A stretch of 64,000 nucleotides of DNA from Eulemur rufifrons (GCF_041146395.1 NC_090989.1:172205501-172269500); one strand, 5' to 3'; shown: positions 1 through 12,504, counted from the first letter of the stretch. Translations and numbers: made by a program. Notes: generated by a model from the sequence alone, not told the origin.

Positions 1-613
1 CTAAATGGCTATATGGAGTAGGCAAATGAGATATGTCAGTCTGACCAGGTGTAATCACACGGAATGGTAGGGACTGGGGAAGTTGAGATTAGCTGCCCTG
101 CTTTGTAAATGGGTTCAAATGTTAAAAATAAACACAAGTCAAAGAGAACACACTCCTGGTCAACTTGCCATCAGTCATTGCTACTTGCCATCTACTTTGT
201 CAGTTTGTAACACTCTGTCCAAAAAATTTTCCTTTCATTTTACCACCAACTAATGTTATTTTAAGGTTAAGCAATTTAAAAAAATTAAAATTCCTAAAAT
301 CAGACATATACACAAGAAAAACTGACAAGTTTATAAGTGCCTTTAAAAATGTTCCAATAGGCTAAAAATTTTAAAATGCTTTTCTTGCATTCCAGAAAAT
401 ATCACCAATATTCACACATGGTTCTCAAATCTAGCCAAAGTATAAGCCACTTCCAGAGGTGTTAGTGGTCTTGCGCTAACTTGGCCCATCAGATGTTTTC
501 ATCAGCCTAAGTCCTGGAAGCACATGTTGACAATTCATGGCACCTATGTTTTCAGAAATTAATAGTATAGATGATAATTAAGACATACTTGAGAAACTTG
601 TATTTTAATCATG

Positions 614-1665
614 CAGTAATCCTCCCTTATCCTCAGTTTTGCTTTCTGTGGCTTCAGTTACCCATGGTCAACCCATGGCCCAAAAATATTAAATGGAAAG
701 GACAAAATTATGGAATACGATCCTTGGATGGAACACAGCATTAAAGTTAGCCATATACATCCAGGCACAGAGGCTCACACCTGTTACATCCCAGCACTTT
801 GGGAGGCCAGGACAGGAGGATTGCTTGAGGCCAGGGGTTTGAGACCAGTCTGGGCAACATAGCAAGACTCTGTCTCTACAAAATATAAAACAAAAAAAAT
901 TAGCTAGACATAATGGCATGTGACTGTAGTCCCAGCTAGTCAGGAGGCTGAGGCAAGAGGATCCCTTGAGCCCAGGAGTTCAAAGTTACGGTGAGCTATG
1001 ATAGTGCCACTGTACTCTAGCCTGGGTGACAGAGCAAGACCCTGTCTCTACAAATAAAATAAAATAAAATAAAATAACTTGTATGATCACTGAAGGATTA
1101 CAACCTCTGCAGCAACACTTTGAAAGTTATAAAGAAAGAGACAACAATGTTCTTCTGGAAGGTTTCTGCAAAAAGCCTTTAATTATTGAGAATCCTCAGC
1201 CATCAACATTATCTGCTCCTGATATCCAACCATTGACAGTGTCATGGCTTGATGATACAGGATCACCCAAGGTGGACGATCCTCCTCTGGAAGTATCATC
1301 AGAAGGTCAATAGTAGCCTAATGCTACGCCACAGTGCCCACGTCATTCACCTCATGTCATCTCACCATGTAGGTAATGCATCACTTCACATCATCACAAG
1401 AAGAAGGATGAGTACAGTACAATGAAAGATTTTGAAGACACCACATTCACTAAATTTTATTACAATATATTGTTATTGTTCTATTTTATTATTAGTTATT
1501 ATTAATCTCTTACTGTGTCTAATTTATATTAATAAATTAAACTATCACAGGTATGTATATACAGAAAAAAAAAAAACAGGATACATAGGGTTCAGTACTA
1601 TCTGAGGTTCTGGGCATCCACTGGGGGTCTTGGAACATATTCCCTGTGGATAAGGGGAATGACTG
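614..1665. mobile_element. Tigger-like (pogo/TcMar) DNA transposon, non-functional, split by an Alu
   Basis: The two ends form a terminal inverted repeat: the left reads CAGTAATCCTCCCTTATCC and the reverse complement of the right reads CAGTCATTCCCCTTATCC. A TA dinucleotide follows the right end, and the left flank has TG where TA is expected. Internal phrases such as the 'ggcatccactgggggtcttgg' stretch are typical of Tigger-derived human repeats. An Alu at about 760-1076 interrupts it, so its own length is only about 735 bases, too short for an intact transposase. A 76-codon open frame (1083-1313, plus) lies in the right part and may be a residue of coding sequence. The exact family is not assigned. 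Confidence 0.75.
760..1076 (+). mobile_element. Alu (old, J-like) inserted in the Tigger-like element
   Basis: Both Alu monomers are recognisable: 'cccagcactttgggaggcc' in the left arm, an A-rich spacer near 889-899, 'gtagtcccagct' in the right arm, and a tail made of AAAAT repeats near 1054-1076. Divergence is substantial, as expected of an early Alu. Confidence 0.9.
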
Positions 1666-2239
1666 TATTAAGCTTTGTCCTGGTTTTAGCTTTTTCAACA
1701 AAGTTTTCACTAAAATAGGATTTTAGTCAGAAACACATACTTGGTAGTTTTTATGTAAGATAAAATATTACCTTTATTTTTATGTCTAATATTAATAAAT
1801 CACATTTTAGAGACAATAGGCAGGAGTCACAGGGAAGACATTAATAATTTTACAAGATAAATCCTGAGTAAGGTGCCTCCAAATGCCTAAACCACATCCT
1901 AGGTGAAAATTAAGTAACTTTCACAGTCACACTGAACACCATTTCCTTATGAACTTCCAAGATGCCATTTCTTTATGAACAGATCAGTGACCGATGACTG
2001 TTTAAATGTTTTCCCTTCTCAGGAGCCTCCTCTGCTCTGTACACTGGCTCTCTGGAGCATTTCCTAGATCCCCACGGCTTAGGCAAGTGTCACAAAGCAG
2101 AGGTCCCCAAACCTACAACCCCAGCACACAGCTTTCTCTGGGCTCCTGTGCCATATATATCCCTTCTACTATACAAGTACACCTGGGTATCCCAACATGA
2201 ACAAATTCTGACATGTCAACAACTGAGATCAACCTCGCT

Positions 2240-2425
2240 CTCTCTCCTTTCCATTCCCCGGGAGCCCCTCTTCCCACACTCTGCCGGCCGCACACTGACC
2301 TCTACCAATCTGTGCGCCCCGGAGAACAAAGGCTATTTTTCACTGTCTCTGTTCCCCAGGGCCCAGCACCGTGAGCAGCGCCCAATCAGTGCTCCCTCTA
2401 AGCCGCTGAGCAAATGAAGATTTAA
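2240..2425 (+). repeat. L2-like fragment (3' end)
   Basis: The wording around 2335-2410 ('ctgttccccagggcccagca' and following) resembles the conserved 3' end of LINE-2, read on the plus strand. It is heavily diverged. Confidence 0.45.
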
Positions 2426-2904
2426 AGCCTTTCACAGAGTTGGCAATGAAAAAAGAAAAAAAAAAAGAATTAAAAAATTTCTTTCCTTTCCTCAATAAAT
2501 TAAGCTAAAAATATACTGACATTATAGTTACTTAATGACCCCCGAGTACTCACATGTTCATCTTCCCTTCATAAGTAACTCATTTAAAACCTACAGTGTT
2601 TCGGGCACTGGGAAAACACAATTAAGGCATTTAAGAGCTATAAATAACTCTTAATGTGCTCTTATCCTATGTAGCGGTGGGGGGAGTGTCTTACTATGTA
2701 CATAATACTATTATTGCCTTCTCTAGAACTCTCTACTGTGTTCACCTCCTGAGCTTTCAACGCATGTGTTCAGCAGATTTTGTCCACGTTAGATTTATTC
2801 GTCTGCCACGTAAAGTACCTATTGGTGACTCCCTAGGAAACTCTTCACAGTGGACAGCCCAGATGTGTTGTTTCACTTATTCATGCACATGACAAATGTT
2901 TCCT

Positions 2905-3110
2905 GGGCAACTAATATAATATGTAGATCAAGCACTTTGTAGGCCGCTGGCAACACAGCAGTGAGCAAGAAGGACAAAGGCTCACCCACAGTGAATCTAG
3001 CAAAGGTGACTGCAAATAAAGAAGAGAAATGCAGATGTGTAGAGTGACAGGGAGGAGGTAAACAGGGTCACTGAGCACACTCTGGAGCTGACTGTAGGAC
3101 ACTGTGGCTA
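2905..3110 (+). repeat. L2-like ancient repeat
   Basis: The order of phrases around 'caacacagcagtgagcaaga' and a purine-rich continuation resembles a common mammalian repeat usually placed in L2. It is diverged and the boundaries are unclear. Confidence 0.35.
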
Positions 3111-3677
3111 GAACACAGCAGTGTGTGGGAGAGGGGTTCTCAGGGACCCCTACACAAGAAGCCCCTTAATAAATGCCACAAGAACAGCTAACGCAGTCAG
3201 TAGCCTTATTCTCAGGAGCTAACCACTGCAGCACGTATCCAGGAATCTTCCAGTATCTTCCTTTCGACAGATCACTTCCCTGGCATCTCTCTGCCAGTCT
3301 CAGAAATGACAGTTAGTTCTTCTAACTGTCCACTGAATCGTGGCCCTTTCTATCTCATCCTGAGGTTTAGTCCCAGATGATCCAAGCCCCCTCTACCATC
3401 TTGAATCTTTTGCTTTCCAAGGGAGCCTTTACTCCCATTTCCAAATAAGCACTGTCCTTCCTTCATTTAAACACATATATTTTTTAAAGTCTTATTCAGC
3501 TTTACCCTTCTGTGACTTGCCTGCTGTTGCCATCAAATGTATAAAGACAGAGTCAATCAAAAGAAAAAGTAAAGTCAGTAAGAAAAGAGTGTAAAATCTA
3601 CTGTTTAATGGGAATCCTGTCGCCCAGCTATGCCAAAGGATGTACTCTGTAAGCATCACGGAGCCCCAGGCCAAGGA

Positions 3678-3706
<29 letters not shown>
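3678..3706. repeat. (CA)n microsatellite
   Basis: About 14 uninterrupted CA units. Long pure dinucleotide tracts are usually length-polymorphic. Confidence 0.98.
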
Positions 3707-3708
<2 letters not shown>

Positions 3709-4084
3709 CAAGCACATGCATGCGTTCAATCTAGGGTTAGTAAGGTGGCCTGAGTAGTGAAGGAAGGAAAAAGGAGCCAGTAAGTTCTTCTGCTGTAGCT
3801 GTGGGACAAGGAAGCATAGCTAAGCAGACACAGAATCACGTGTCATGAGCTGGACCAAGGGCAGAGCAGTGCTCTAATGGTTAAACAGACCTGGTCCCTC
3901 AACAGCTCTGAGGACAATTTTTCTGTCTTTGAAGCCAAGGGATATCATTACTGAATTGGCATATTTTCAGCTGTTCTCAGTGAAATATCACCTTCTATGC
4001 CATCAATATTCATCTCAAATGCCCATTAGCCATGAAAGAATAGCAATTAGTTAAGTAATGCGTATTATTAATAACAATGAGAAG

Positions 4085-4225
4085 TGACCTTTAGGGAGCA
4101 CAGTAATAAGCACTTTCACACATCACTGCACTCGATCCCTACAATAGAGCCTCCCAGGAGTAGAAGTCATCCCCATTTTACAGACATAACACTGAGGTTC
4201 AGATGGGCTGAATTACACACATACC
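4085..4225 (-). repeat. MIR SINE
   Basis: The reverse-oriented MIR core phrase 'ccccattttacagacataac' followed by 'actgaggttcagatgggctg' and the preceding 'agcactttcacacatcactg' are diagnostic. Confidence 0.8.
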
Positions 4226-4513
4226 AGGTGGCAGTAGAAGCAATGCTACAGAATAAATAGAGAGATTACCATACATTGTACCGTGTACCTGCATGCAACA
4301 CTTATGCACACACAAGCCAAAATATATATAAAGACACACGTCATAAACATTCTCTTTTAGAACAGAGAAATATTTTTCTTCATCATAAACAACTGGAGGA
4401 AAAAATTACAAAACAAAAAAATAATCCTGTTTCTTGATCATCATAAACATTAGAGGCAATTAAGCAAGTTCCCAAAACAATTCAGACACATTGTCCTCCC
4501 ATCGCTCATGTAC

Positions 4514-4603
4514 CTGGTTTTTCAAAGGCCCAAGGAAGCCTAGATTCTCTGCCATCCGCTGAGCTTGGCTGTCCTTTATTCCTTCAAAAATGTCAATTTG
4601 CTC
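4514..4603 (-). CDS. SUCLG2: SUCLG2 internal exon (90 nt), last one in the window
   Basis: Thirty whole codons, phase 0 at both ends, lie between an acceptor ending TTTACTAG and the donor GTACAT. They begin EQIDIFEGIKDSQAQRMAEN and end GFLGPLKNQ. This directly follows the exon at 6759-6911 in the protein and matches SUCLG2. From memory the human protein has Val where this reads Leu and Ser where this reads Asn near the end of the exon, both conservative differences and consistent with a non-human primate orthologue. The next exon downstream, which would resume within the ATP-grasp domain, is not found in positions 1-4513. Confidence 0.95.
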
Positions 4604-5339
4604 CTAGTAAAAATGAATCAAATGAACACAATTCAGACAGTCAAGTGAGAAGATTCACAACCTCAAAAGAAAATGCTTAGTATTTATTTGCAAATGAGTA
4701 ACTAAAGTGTGGCACCTTTCCAGAGATCTCTGAGCGGGGCTACTGCAGATGCCTATAGGGTATGTTTTAATTAGTAGACCATCTACGAAACAGCCCTTCC
4801 AAAAACTATATAATTCTTCAAGGTGGCATGCTGACAAGACAATCTGATGCCAGTTTTCACTTTTAATTACTATACAGATGGCACTGACGAAAATTTAGTC
4901 AGTTAATGTTTATGACATCTTTTGGAAGGCCTCCAAAGTAAGGTTTTCCTGCCTAGTATTGTTGTTAAGTTTAGAGCTTGTCATACACAGGTTAAATATT
5001 ACCTTATGATTTAAACATTCTATTGATGATGATAATTCTTAATGATACCATAGCTCTACAAAATGCCATTCTCTCAAAGACACTGAGCACTGTTCATATA
5101 CATTATTTCATGCGTTCTTTTAACAAATGGAATAGCTTATTTTAAATAATGTTAATTTTGAAAATGGCTAGGTATTAGTGGTAAGTCTGTGTGTACAGCC
5201 TCAGTTTAACTTCCAAGCCAGTTAACTTAAGGTAACATTGGTGAAAATATTTTAAAACCAACAGAGCAGATCCTCAAAAAACATTGTTTCATTCAATGTC
5301 ATTTTGTTAAAAGATTGATGATTAAAAAAAAAAAAAAAC

Positions 5340-5645
5340 CTGATTCCTGGCTGGGGCTCACGAAGTTCGCACATTCTCTCTAAATCTGCGTGGGTTTTCT
5401 CCGGGCATTTTGGTTTCCTCCCACATCCCAAAGCCTTTCCTGTTAGGTAAATTGGTGCATCTATGTGGTCCCACTGTGAGTGAGTGTGGGGGTGAGTGTG
5501 AGTGTCCCTGATATGGGATGATACCCTGCTCAGGGCTGCTTCACACCTTGTGCCCTGCGATGCTGAGATAGCCTCCTGCTACCTGAGACCCTGAGCTGGA
5601 ATAACTGCATAAATTGTTAATCTTACTTGTTTTTACAAATCTTCC
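5340..5645. repeat. Ancient LINE-like 3' end, family not assigned
   Basis: The segment contains 'gcgtgggttttctccgggca', 'tttcctcccacatcccaaag', a GTGAGTGTG run, 'cctgctcagggctgcttcac' and 'accctgagctggaataactg' in that order. This phrase series is shared with the 3' regions of ancient vertebrate non-LTR retrotransposons. I cannot place it in a named family. Confidence 0.5.
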
Positions 5646-6059
5646 TGAAATTTATGTATTGCTTGCGTTTATTTCAACGTGTAATATTAGAACTGTTTTG
5701 GTCTTTATTTAGAAGTTAGGCAATGTTTTTGTGACCAGAAATAGTCCACAGGAACTTGACTGTTGTTTATATCAATTAGCCTGTAGTAAAACTGGTTTTG
5801 TTATACGTGGTTTCTATTCGAATCACAGTTTCCAAGAACCTGTCAAAAGATGTTAAGTGAATGCTTACTATACGTTATCTAGACACAGAGATTTAAGAAA
5901 TAAAATCTCCCTTTCAAACGGAAACAAGGTCATTTTTTAAAAGAAATAATAAGTGTTCCTGTTAGAAATTTTTCATGTGATTTTGATACTAAGAACCCAG
6001 TCTAAAAACTGGAATTATAGTTCTCAAGACCTTATATCTTTGGCTGATAGCTGAGATAG

Positions 6060-6200
6060 GGTAAGAAGCACTTTATACATATCACCTCATTTAATACTCA
6101 CAATTCCATGGGGTACAAATCACCCTATTTTCATCTTACTGATTTAAAAAATGAGGCTTAAAGATTTTGACAAACTTGCTAACTAATTATATTTGACCTC
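6060..6200 (-). repeat. MIR-like fragment
   Basis: 'agcactttatacatatcacc' followed by 'ctcatttaatactcacaatt' and 'aaaatgaggcttaaag' is the reverse complement of the MIR 3' half. Confidence 0.7.
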
Positions 6201-6758
6201 AGATCTCTCTGACTCAAAACTAATCTTAATATCAATAAAGGGACATCAATAAAAAGATTCCAAGGACTGAAACAAACTGACAGAATCTAGACCTAAGGAA
6301 GATACTATTTTACATCAACAGTGTCGAGAGACCTCAAAGCAGTCTCTAGTTCACATCCAGTCTCCTATCGGAGAGAATTTCTCCTAGGGGAGAATTTCTG
6401 CTTCATACATAATGTTAAGCGGGGCAGAGTTAAGCAAGAGAAAATGGAAATGTCACCGTCCGCTTACATTGGTTGATTCTTGGGGCAGGCTGGATGGAAA
6501 GAAACAATGGGGGAACAAAAGGCTGAAGGAGGAAAGAAGGGAGGGAGGGAGGGAAAAGGCAAAGAAAAAAGCCCTAGAATACTGAATACCTTGATTGCAT
6601 CCATCTTTCAACTGGATACTCAGTAAGAAAAAGGACTCGATACCGTCACACCTTAAGTCACTGAAACAGATTGACTGCTCCCAGCCTTAGACCCCACATT
6701 AAATATTTAACTACTATAACAATCAGTTAAGTCAGGGTGGCCAGGAGTTTGAACACAC

Positions 6759-6911
6759 CTTAAAAATAAGTTCTGGATTCGAAGCGGCCACCTCTTCAAT
6801 GTCAACGCCCCCCTGGGGGCTGCCCACCAGTACGGGGCCATTGCAGGACCGGTCCATCAGAATCGCCAGGTAGGTTTCTCTGGAAATGTCCAAGGCTTCA
6901 GCAACCATCAC
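6759..6911 (-). CDS. SUCLG2: SUCLG2 internal exon: core of the ATP-grasp domain (153 nt)
   Basis: This symmetric exon holds exactly 51 codons, phase 0 at both ends, with acceptor TGTGTAG and donor GTGTGT. The product starts VMVAEALDISRETYLAILMD, continues through a DRSCNGPVLVGSPQGGVDIE segment, and ends NPELIFK. The pattern of Glu-Ala, Glu-x-Tyr-Leu, Asp-Arg-Ser and Gly-Gly-Val-(Asp/Glu)-Ile-Glu is the conserved core of succinyl-CoA ligase beta subunits and aligns with the bacterial SucC equivalent as I know it. The exon is markedly richer in GC than the surrounding intron and has CpGs, as expected of a conserved coding exon in AT-rich intronic DNA. No disabling change is seen. Confidence 0.96.
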
Positions 6912-7769
6912 CTACACATTAGTGGGAAAGTCAGATTAATTCAGCATTGAGCAGATTTCCATTTGGAAATCTATACAAACTTGCTATACAAATCAAAGGG
7001 CTTCATTTTCAGGCTCTTCAAACCTAGCGAGTTAGTTTCCAGAGATTTGAGAGTTCTGCTCTCACGGTGCACAATGCCCATTTTCACCTCCTTAATTGAT
7101 CCTGTTAACTTGTTCAAGTGACAGGGTATTTGGTTTGCCTCAAGGAACCTTCCCACTTTCATCTTCTTTTTCTTCCCCCCCTTGGGAAACCCTGCTGCTT
7201 AAGAAAAACTCCAGGGAAGCAGCTGTTATTTTACTTTGAGATATTAACAGTACATATATATTACTACACTGACTTTTGTCAGATTTCACTGGTGGAAAAT
7301 CAAACTTGATTGCCAAAGAAGGATTCCTTTACACTGTTTACAGTATGTCTGACACTTCATATATTTGTATACTTCTGTCTCTGAGATCACTGTATTTTTA
7401 TTTCCTTTCATACTTTCTTTTAATTGACAAACACAGTATTTGCTTTTTCAAACATTATGCAAAGGATATAAATAAGAGCATGAAAGCAGCCCCCTGCTCC
7501 TCACCCACCGCCACATACTTAGCCCTTAGGCCTTAGCAGTAAGGGTGGTCATGAGCCCACCTCGAACCTGTGACAATTAGAGGAAGGCACCCTTTCCTCT
7601 GGCTCGATGTGGTCACTTGTCAGGACCATGACTGGGCAAGAGGCAAGTGAGAGGGAAGGATTTCATCCCCTTCCACGAGTGAGTGGGGACTCACAGCCTC
7701 AGCCTGGTGTCCTTTCACCCTGTACAACTTTAACTGCAAGAAGCAGCCCCATCAGGAAAAACCACTGAC

Positions 7770-8200
7770 TTTCTAGTCTCTTCTCTATGTATCTGCATGC
7801 ATTACAGTCATGGAATCATCCTACACGTGGAAGCATATTATACAGACTCGAATGCCTTTCTTCTTTCCTTAACCTCAACGCTAAAGCTTGGACATCTTTT
7901 TACTGCCCTCTCTTGTCACTGTGACTACACAGTACTTATATGTAAATATTTATTTAACCATGTTCCTACTGACAGACATTTAAGTGGACTTCAATTTTTC
8001 TAAAATGCTACTTTAGTGGTTGCATATATATGTCCTTGCTTATTTGTTTTGGTATCCCTATAAAGAACCTAGAAGTAAAAAGTCTAGGTTTTAGACTCTG
8101 AATACGTAAAAATTTGATAAGTATTGTCAAATTGCCCTTTAGAGAGAGGTTTTACCAACTTACACACCTAACAAGAATGGTGAAAGATGTCTTAGATTAT
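7770..8200 (-). mobile_element. Old L1 (L1M) fragment, ORF2 3' region, antisense
   Basis: The run from 'acctagaagtaaaaagtcta' through 'attgtcaaattgccctttag' to 'ttaccaacttacacacctaa' is the reverse complement of the L1M ORF2 3' part. It is a dead fragment with many changes. Confidence 0.7.
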
Positions 8201-8492
8201 CTTTACAAGAAAATAAGAATACTCCCATAAATAATCAGTAATAGATGTGAAAATAATAAAAGCATTTAGATTGCTTTTCCTAAAAGTAGTTTGGTTATGG
8301 GCTACATAAAAAAAAGTTAGGAATTAAATAGCATTAGATTTTAGCTACTCAGATGCCACAAAAACACTTAAGTTTTAGGTCACATGAAATAAGATAAATA
8401 TATTACGTTCTAAAAAGCTATAATGTAATGAATACAGAATTCCTTCTTTTCAAATCTTTATTGAATTTATCGCCAGTTAAAAATAATATATC

Positions 8493-8770
8493 TTGCCAGC
8501 ACTTTGAGAAGCCAAGGCGGGAGGATTGCTTGAGGCCAGAAGTTCGAGACCAGCCTGGGGAACATAGAGAGATCCTGTCTCTACAAAAATTACAAAACTT
8601 AGCTAGGCGTGGTGGTGAGCACCTGTAGTCCCAGCTATTCAAGAGGCTGAGGCAGGAGGATCACTTAAGCCCAGCAGTTTAAGGTTGCAGTGAGCTATGA
8701 TGACACCACTGTATTCTAGCCAAAGCAACAGAGCAAGATCCTATCTCAAAAAAAAAAAAAAAAAAAAAGA
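8493..8770 (+). mobile_element. Alu (J-like), 5'-truncated
   Basis: It begins inside the left monomer at 'ccagcactttgagaagccaa', retains the spacer and the right monomer ('gtagtcccagctattc'), and ends in a run of about 20 A. The promoter end is missing. Confidence 0.9.
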
Positions 8771-10024
8771 AAGAACAAACAAGAAAAAAATCTTGTAAGG
8801 GTATTCATATTGATTCTTTTATCATAAATGGAAGCTCATGAGTATATAAAAACTATTTCTTAGGACACAGTGTTGGAATTAATCATAGAACCATTCTGAT
8901 TTCAAGTTGGTTGTTCTTTCCAGCAATGTAGGTCAGTGAAGGTCAAACCATTAGCCAGTACCTAATTCCCCTCTCAGCCTTCAGGATGCCTGCAACACAG
9001 TCAACTCTCAGAATATCTGAGTGAGCAGTGGGAGAATATTTGAGGCAAAAATACTTAGCCCTATTCTTTCCTTGTCAAATACAATAACAACTTGTAGTTT
9101 ATAGAAATAATATGAAGTTCGCCTTTATAAGCATCAACATTAATACAAACATTTTAAGAAATTAAGAAAATCGTTTCTTCTAAAAGTTGTGCTAGGAGAG
9201 AGAGCTGCTTTAAGAAATTTGGTGGGCAGAAAATACAAAATGAGGAATGTGTTTTGTTTGTGCTTTCAGGTCTACAAGCATAACTACCCTTCACTTTCTA
9301 ATACAGAGTTGGTCTAGTGAATGATAATAACTCCCAGTTGTTATTCTTAGAAGCAACACAACATTATAACTTTTTAGGATAAGTGTTATTCAAGAGTCCT
9401 ATTCTTAATCTTCCAAAATGTTGACAGATGTGTTCTGCATTCCATCAAATTTATATTTGTCAAGCCCAGCTGCTGTCTCAAATAGCTCTTGCTTGGAAGG
9501 AATAATGTACCACTCTTTAAGAGAATGTCTCCAGGAAAATGATGCTTATCAAGAGATATTTTGAGAAATTTTATACAACAAATGCCAGTTTTTTTTGACA
9601 TCGTCATGCCATCCATATGACCCAAAATGTCAGAGTATTTGAGGAATTGTAATAGAGAGATCTAAATGGATTCCACAAACATTCATCCCATGAGAAGCTC
9701 CATTAGATACATTTCAAAAGAGCTACATCTGTGAGTTACACAAAGAATATTATTGACACATCCTTTTTGTGGAGTCCTATAGTATAGAAGCTTTTTAACT
9801 TTCTTTACCCTAATTGACCACTAAATCTGTTTTCTTTAAGAAAATACCACTAACTCAAATCATGGTCTGTAGATGAGTACTAGTGCATAAACTATTTGCA
9901 ACAGGACCATGAAGAAATAAGATTAAAAGCATACTCTCAATTTTTTAATTCATTTCTTTGCACAAGTCCTCATATTATTGAAACTTTGAATTTCAATAAT
10001 CATATGGCATATTTTTCCCTATTC

Positions 10025-10306
10025 CTCCTGGGGGAAGTGATTAGATCATGAGGGTGACTCCATGAATGGAATTAGTGTCCTTATAAAGGGAAACCCAGAG
10101 AGCTCCCTCATTCTTTCCACCATGTGGGAACACAGCAAAAACTTGGCCCTCTATGAACCACAAAGTGGGTGCTCACCAGACGTGGAATCTGCTGGTATTT
10201 TGATCTTAGACTTTTTAGCTTCCAGAAGTGTGAGAAATAAATTTCAGTTTTTATAAGCTACCCAAACTATGGTATTCTGTTATAGCAGCCTGAATGGACT
10301 AAGATA
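10025..10306 (+). mobile_element. MLT1-type MaLR LTR, 5'-truncated
   Basis: The consecutive phrases 'ttagatcatgagggtgactc', 'gtgtccttataaagggaaac', 'tgagaaataaatttcagttt' and the terminal 'gaatggactaagata' match the 3' two thirds of an MLT1 (MLT1B-like) LTR. The sequence 'aataaa' in it is the relic polyadenylation signal. Confidence 0.85.
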
Positions 10307-10859
10307 CAGGTATCAATGTTTACTACGTTAGGTACCCAGGCATGTATCGATTTATTTGTTCTATCTTGCAGGTTATTATTATTATTCCCATTTGGAAGTG
10401 AGGCATAAGCTATTAAATGTTGGAATACCATTAAACAGAAAAAAAATTAACCTGAAAACTTCACTGATATACCCCAGAACACAGCACCATGCTTGGCACA
10501 TAAAGGAAGCCCAATACATACTTCTTAAACACATAAATCTATGCAGGTTCTCACACTTCTGAGCCTTGTCTATCATTAAAAGTTTATTCTCGCTCTACCA
10601 AGCTGCATGGTAAACACTAAATGATAACTTTAATCCCTGGCTCCAGCTTAGTTCCCGATCTTCTGCAACCCTTGATGAATCAATGAAGATTCACTGGACA
10701 CCAAATATTCTGAAAAACAGAAAACCTGGATCAAGCTGTTATTTTTTGCTGAGACCCTTTGAAACACTCTCTGTTTGCCCATCTTGAAAAGGAAAGACAT
10801 GGCCATCATGACACCTGAAGCCTTTCCCACGTATCAGAGTATTCAGAATATTGACCGCC

Positions 10860-11180
10860 ACATTGTCTTAAAACACTCAAGACTAATGTTTATTAATGGG
10901 GGATCGGTTAAATACTAATCATGATACATTGATTCGCTGGAACATTATCCCATCATCAAAAAAGAAGAGAGATAAAACCATATGTACTGACATGGAAAGG
11001 TGTCCAATATTTCATAAGTTAAAAAAATGCATTGTCTTTAAAGAACCATGAATATAATATGTCCACATAAAACAATGAATTCCTACAAGAAAAAATACTA
11101 ATCGTGTCCTATGTGGACAAATTTGGAGTAAATTACACAGGCAAAGGCTCATAGCCAGATTTAAAAGGGAAATAAAAGTA
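10860..11180 (+). mobile_element. Old L1M 3' fragment
   Basis: A sequence of the type 'tattaatgggggatcggtta ... gaacattatcccatcatcaa ... gtactgacatggaaaggtgt' matches the ORF2 end and 3' UTR of old L1M elements. It is strongly decayed. Confidence 0.6.
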
Positions 11181-11923
11181 GTGTTCTATGGCAAACAGGA
11201 ACAAATTAACAAAATGAAACACTTCTGAGTTTTAAGCAGTTCTTGCATCTACCTGAGAGGCAGCAGGAAAGGGAAATAACCTGTTTGCTCCCTTAACATT
11301 TAGAAAGCCATTGTGTTCTTAGCCTGATGGAGCCAATGACCCGTCAGTATTTCAATCTCCCTCCAGCTCAGTGTCCTTTTCTGGGCTAGGACAGACCCTC
11401 TAATGGTACACTAAGAACTAGCTGGTGGTTTTTTAGGTCATGGCAAGAATTTTTCACAAAACTCTCTCTGAAAAGTACAAAGAATATATTGCCTTAATGT
11501 CCCCCAGCACAGTCCACTGGTAGAAACCATCAATCTGTGATTCCATGCCCATGGGGCAAATAGTTGCCTCTCAAAAATACGGGGCCCTAATTCACTGTTA
11601 GGACAGGGCCTTCTAACCATGGGTACTTCCCAGGGCTGGGACTGTGATCTGTGTAGTCACACAGGGACACATGCCCAGATGGGTCCCGCACTTGATTTAA
11701 TGTTCTGCTATAGCTGTCTTGAAATTTGAACAAGGGTCCCTTCCTCTTTATTTTGCACAGGGTCCTGCAAATCAGGTAGCTGGTTTTGGTGCCTCGATAC
11801 ATGAGGGGGCTATAGCGAAAGGAGAACAGACTGGCAGAGGGGAGAGTTAGTTTCTGGCCTCAACTCTCCCACTCACAATTCCATGACTGAGGTGGGCCAC
11901 TTTCCTCTGGGCTGTATTTTCTC

Positions 11924-11951
11924 TGTGTGTGTGTGTGTTTGTGTGTGTGTG
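11924..11951. repeat. (TG)n microsatellite
   Basis: A TG run interrupted once by TT. Confidence 0.95.
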
Positions 11952-12504
11952 CACATGAGCATATGTGCCATGCACACTTGAGTGCCCCAGCTGACCTCAC
12001 TAATGCAAGACACCTCCCAGCAATAAGAGTGGCTCAAAATGATAGTAAGCTCAAAATAAGGAAAAGGGGGGCACTCACAAAAACAACCACAACAGCTAAT
12101 TCTGATAGGCCTGGGGGTAGGGGGGAGATGTGTGGGATCAGGGAATGTCCCTCCTGCATATAAGGCTGTCATTGCAAGCCCTTTCAGCTTTAAACAGAAT
12201 GTACCTATGTTCTAAAAGGGAAAGCCATTGCTTTGGTCACTCACGCCCACCCACTTTTACTAAATACTAATGATAATAAATAATATTCCTATTATAGAAC
12301 CCTTATTTCTCCTCAAAGACATACAACTTACTAAACAGATTATATGAGGCTTAAAAAAAAAAAAACAAAAAAAAAACCATGGCACACTGCCAAAGATCGG
12401 TGTGCTTCATTAGAGTCTGTCAAAATTGAAGGATGGTTTTCTTTTCTTTCTTTCTTTTTTTTTTTAACACATACATAGAAAATGACCAAAAGCATCTATA
12501 TTAC

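Larger units (their letters stand above)
1..4513 (-). other. SUCLG2 intron (partial, runs off the left edge)
   Basis: Minus-strand intron after the exon at 4514-4603. It holds a Tigger-like element with a nested Alu, L2-like fragments, a (CA)n tract and a MIR, listed separately. I see nothing assignable at 1-613, 1666-2239, 2426-2904, 3111-3677 and 3707-4084. These are AT-rich with no credible reading frame. Confidence 0.85.
4604..6758 (-). other. SUCLG2 intron (2155 nt)
   Basis: Complete intron, donor GTGTGT at the high end and acceptor TACTAG at the low end. It contains an ancient LINE-like stretch near 5340-5645, a MIR-like stretch near 6060-6200 and a short (GGGA)n run near 6537-6555. 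Nothing is recognised in 4604-5339 or 5646-6059. Confidence 0.85.
6912..12504 (-). other. SUCLG2 intron (5593 nt)
   Basis: Complete intron with donor GTAATA and acceptor TGTGTAG. It contains old L1, Alu and MLT1 material and a TG microsatellite, listed separately. The stretches 6912-7769, 8771-10024, 10307-10859 and 11181-11923 hold nothing I can assign, apart from weak MIR/L2-like wording near 10370-10560. Confidence 0.85.
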
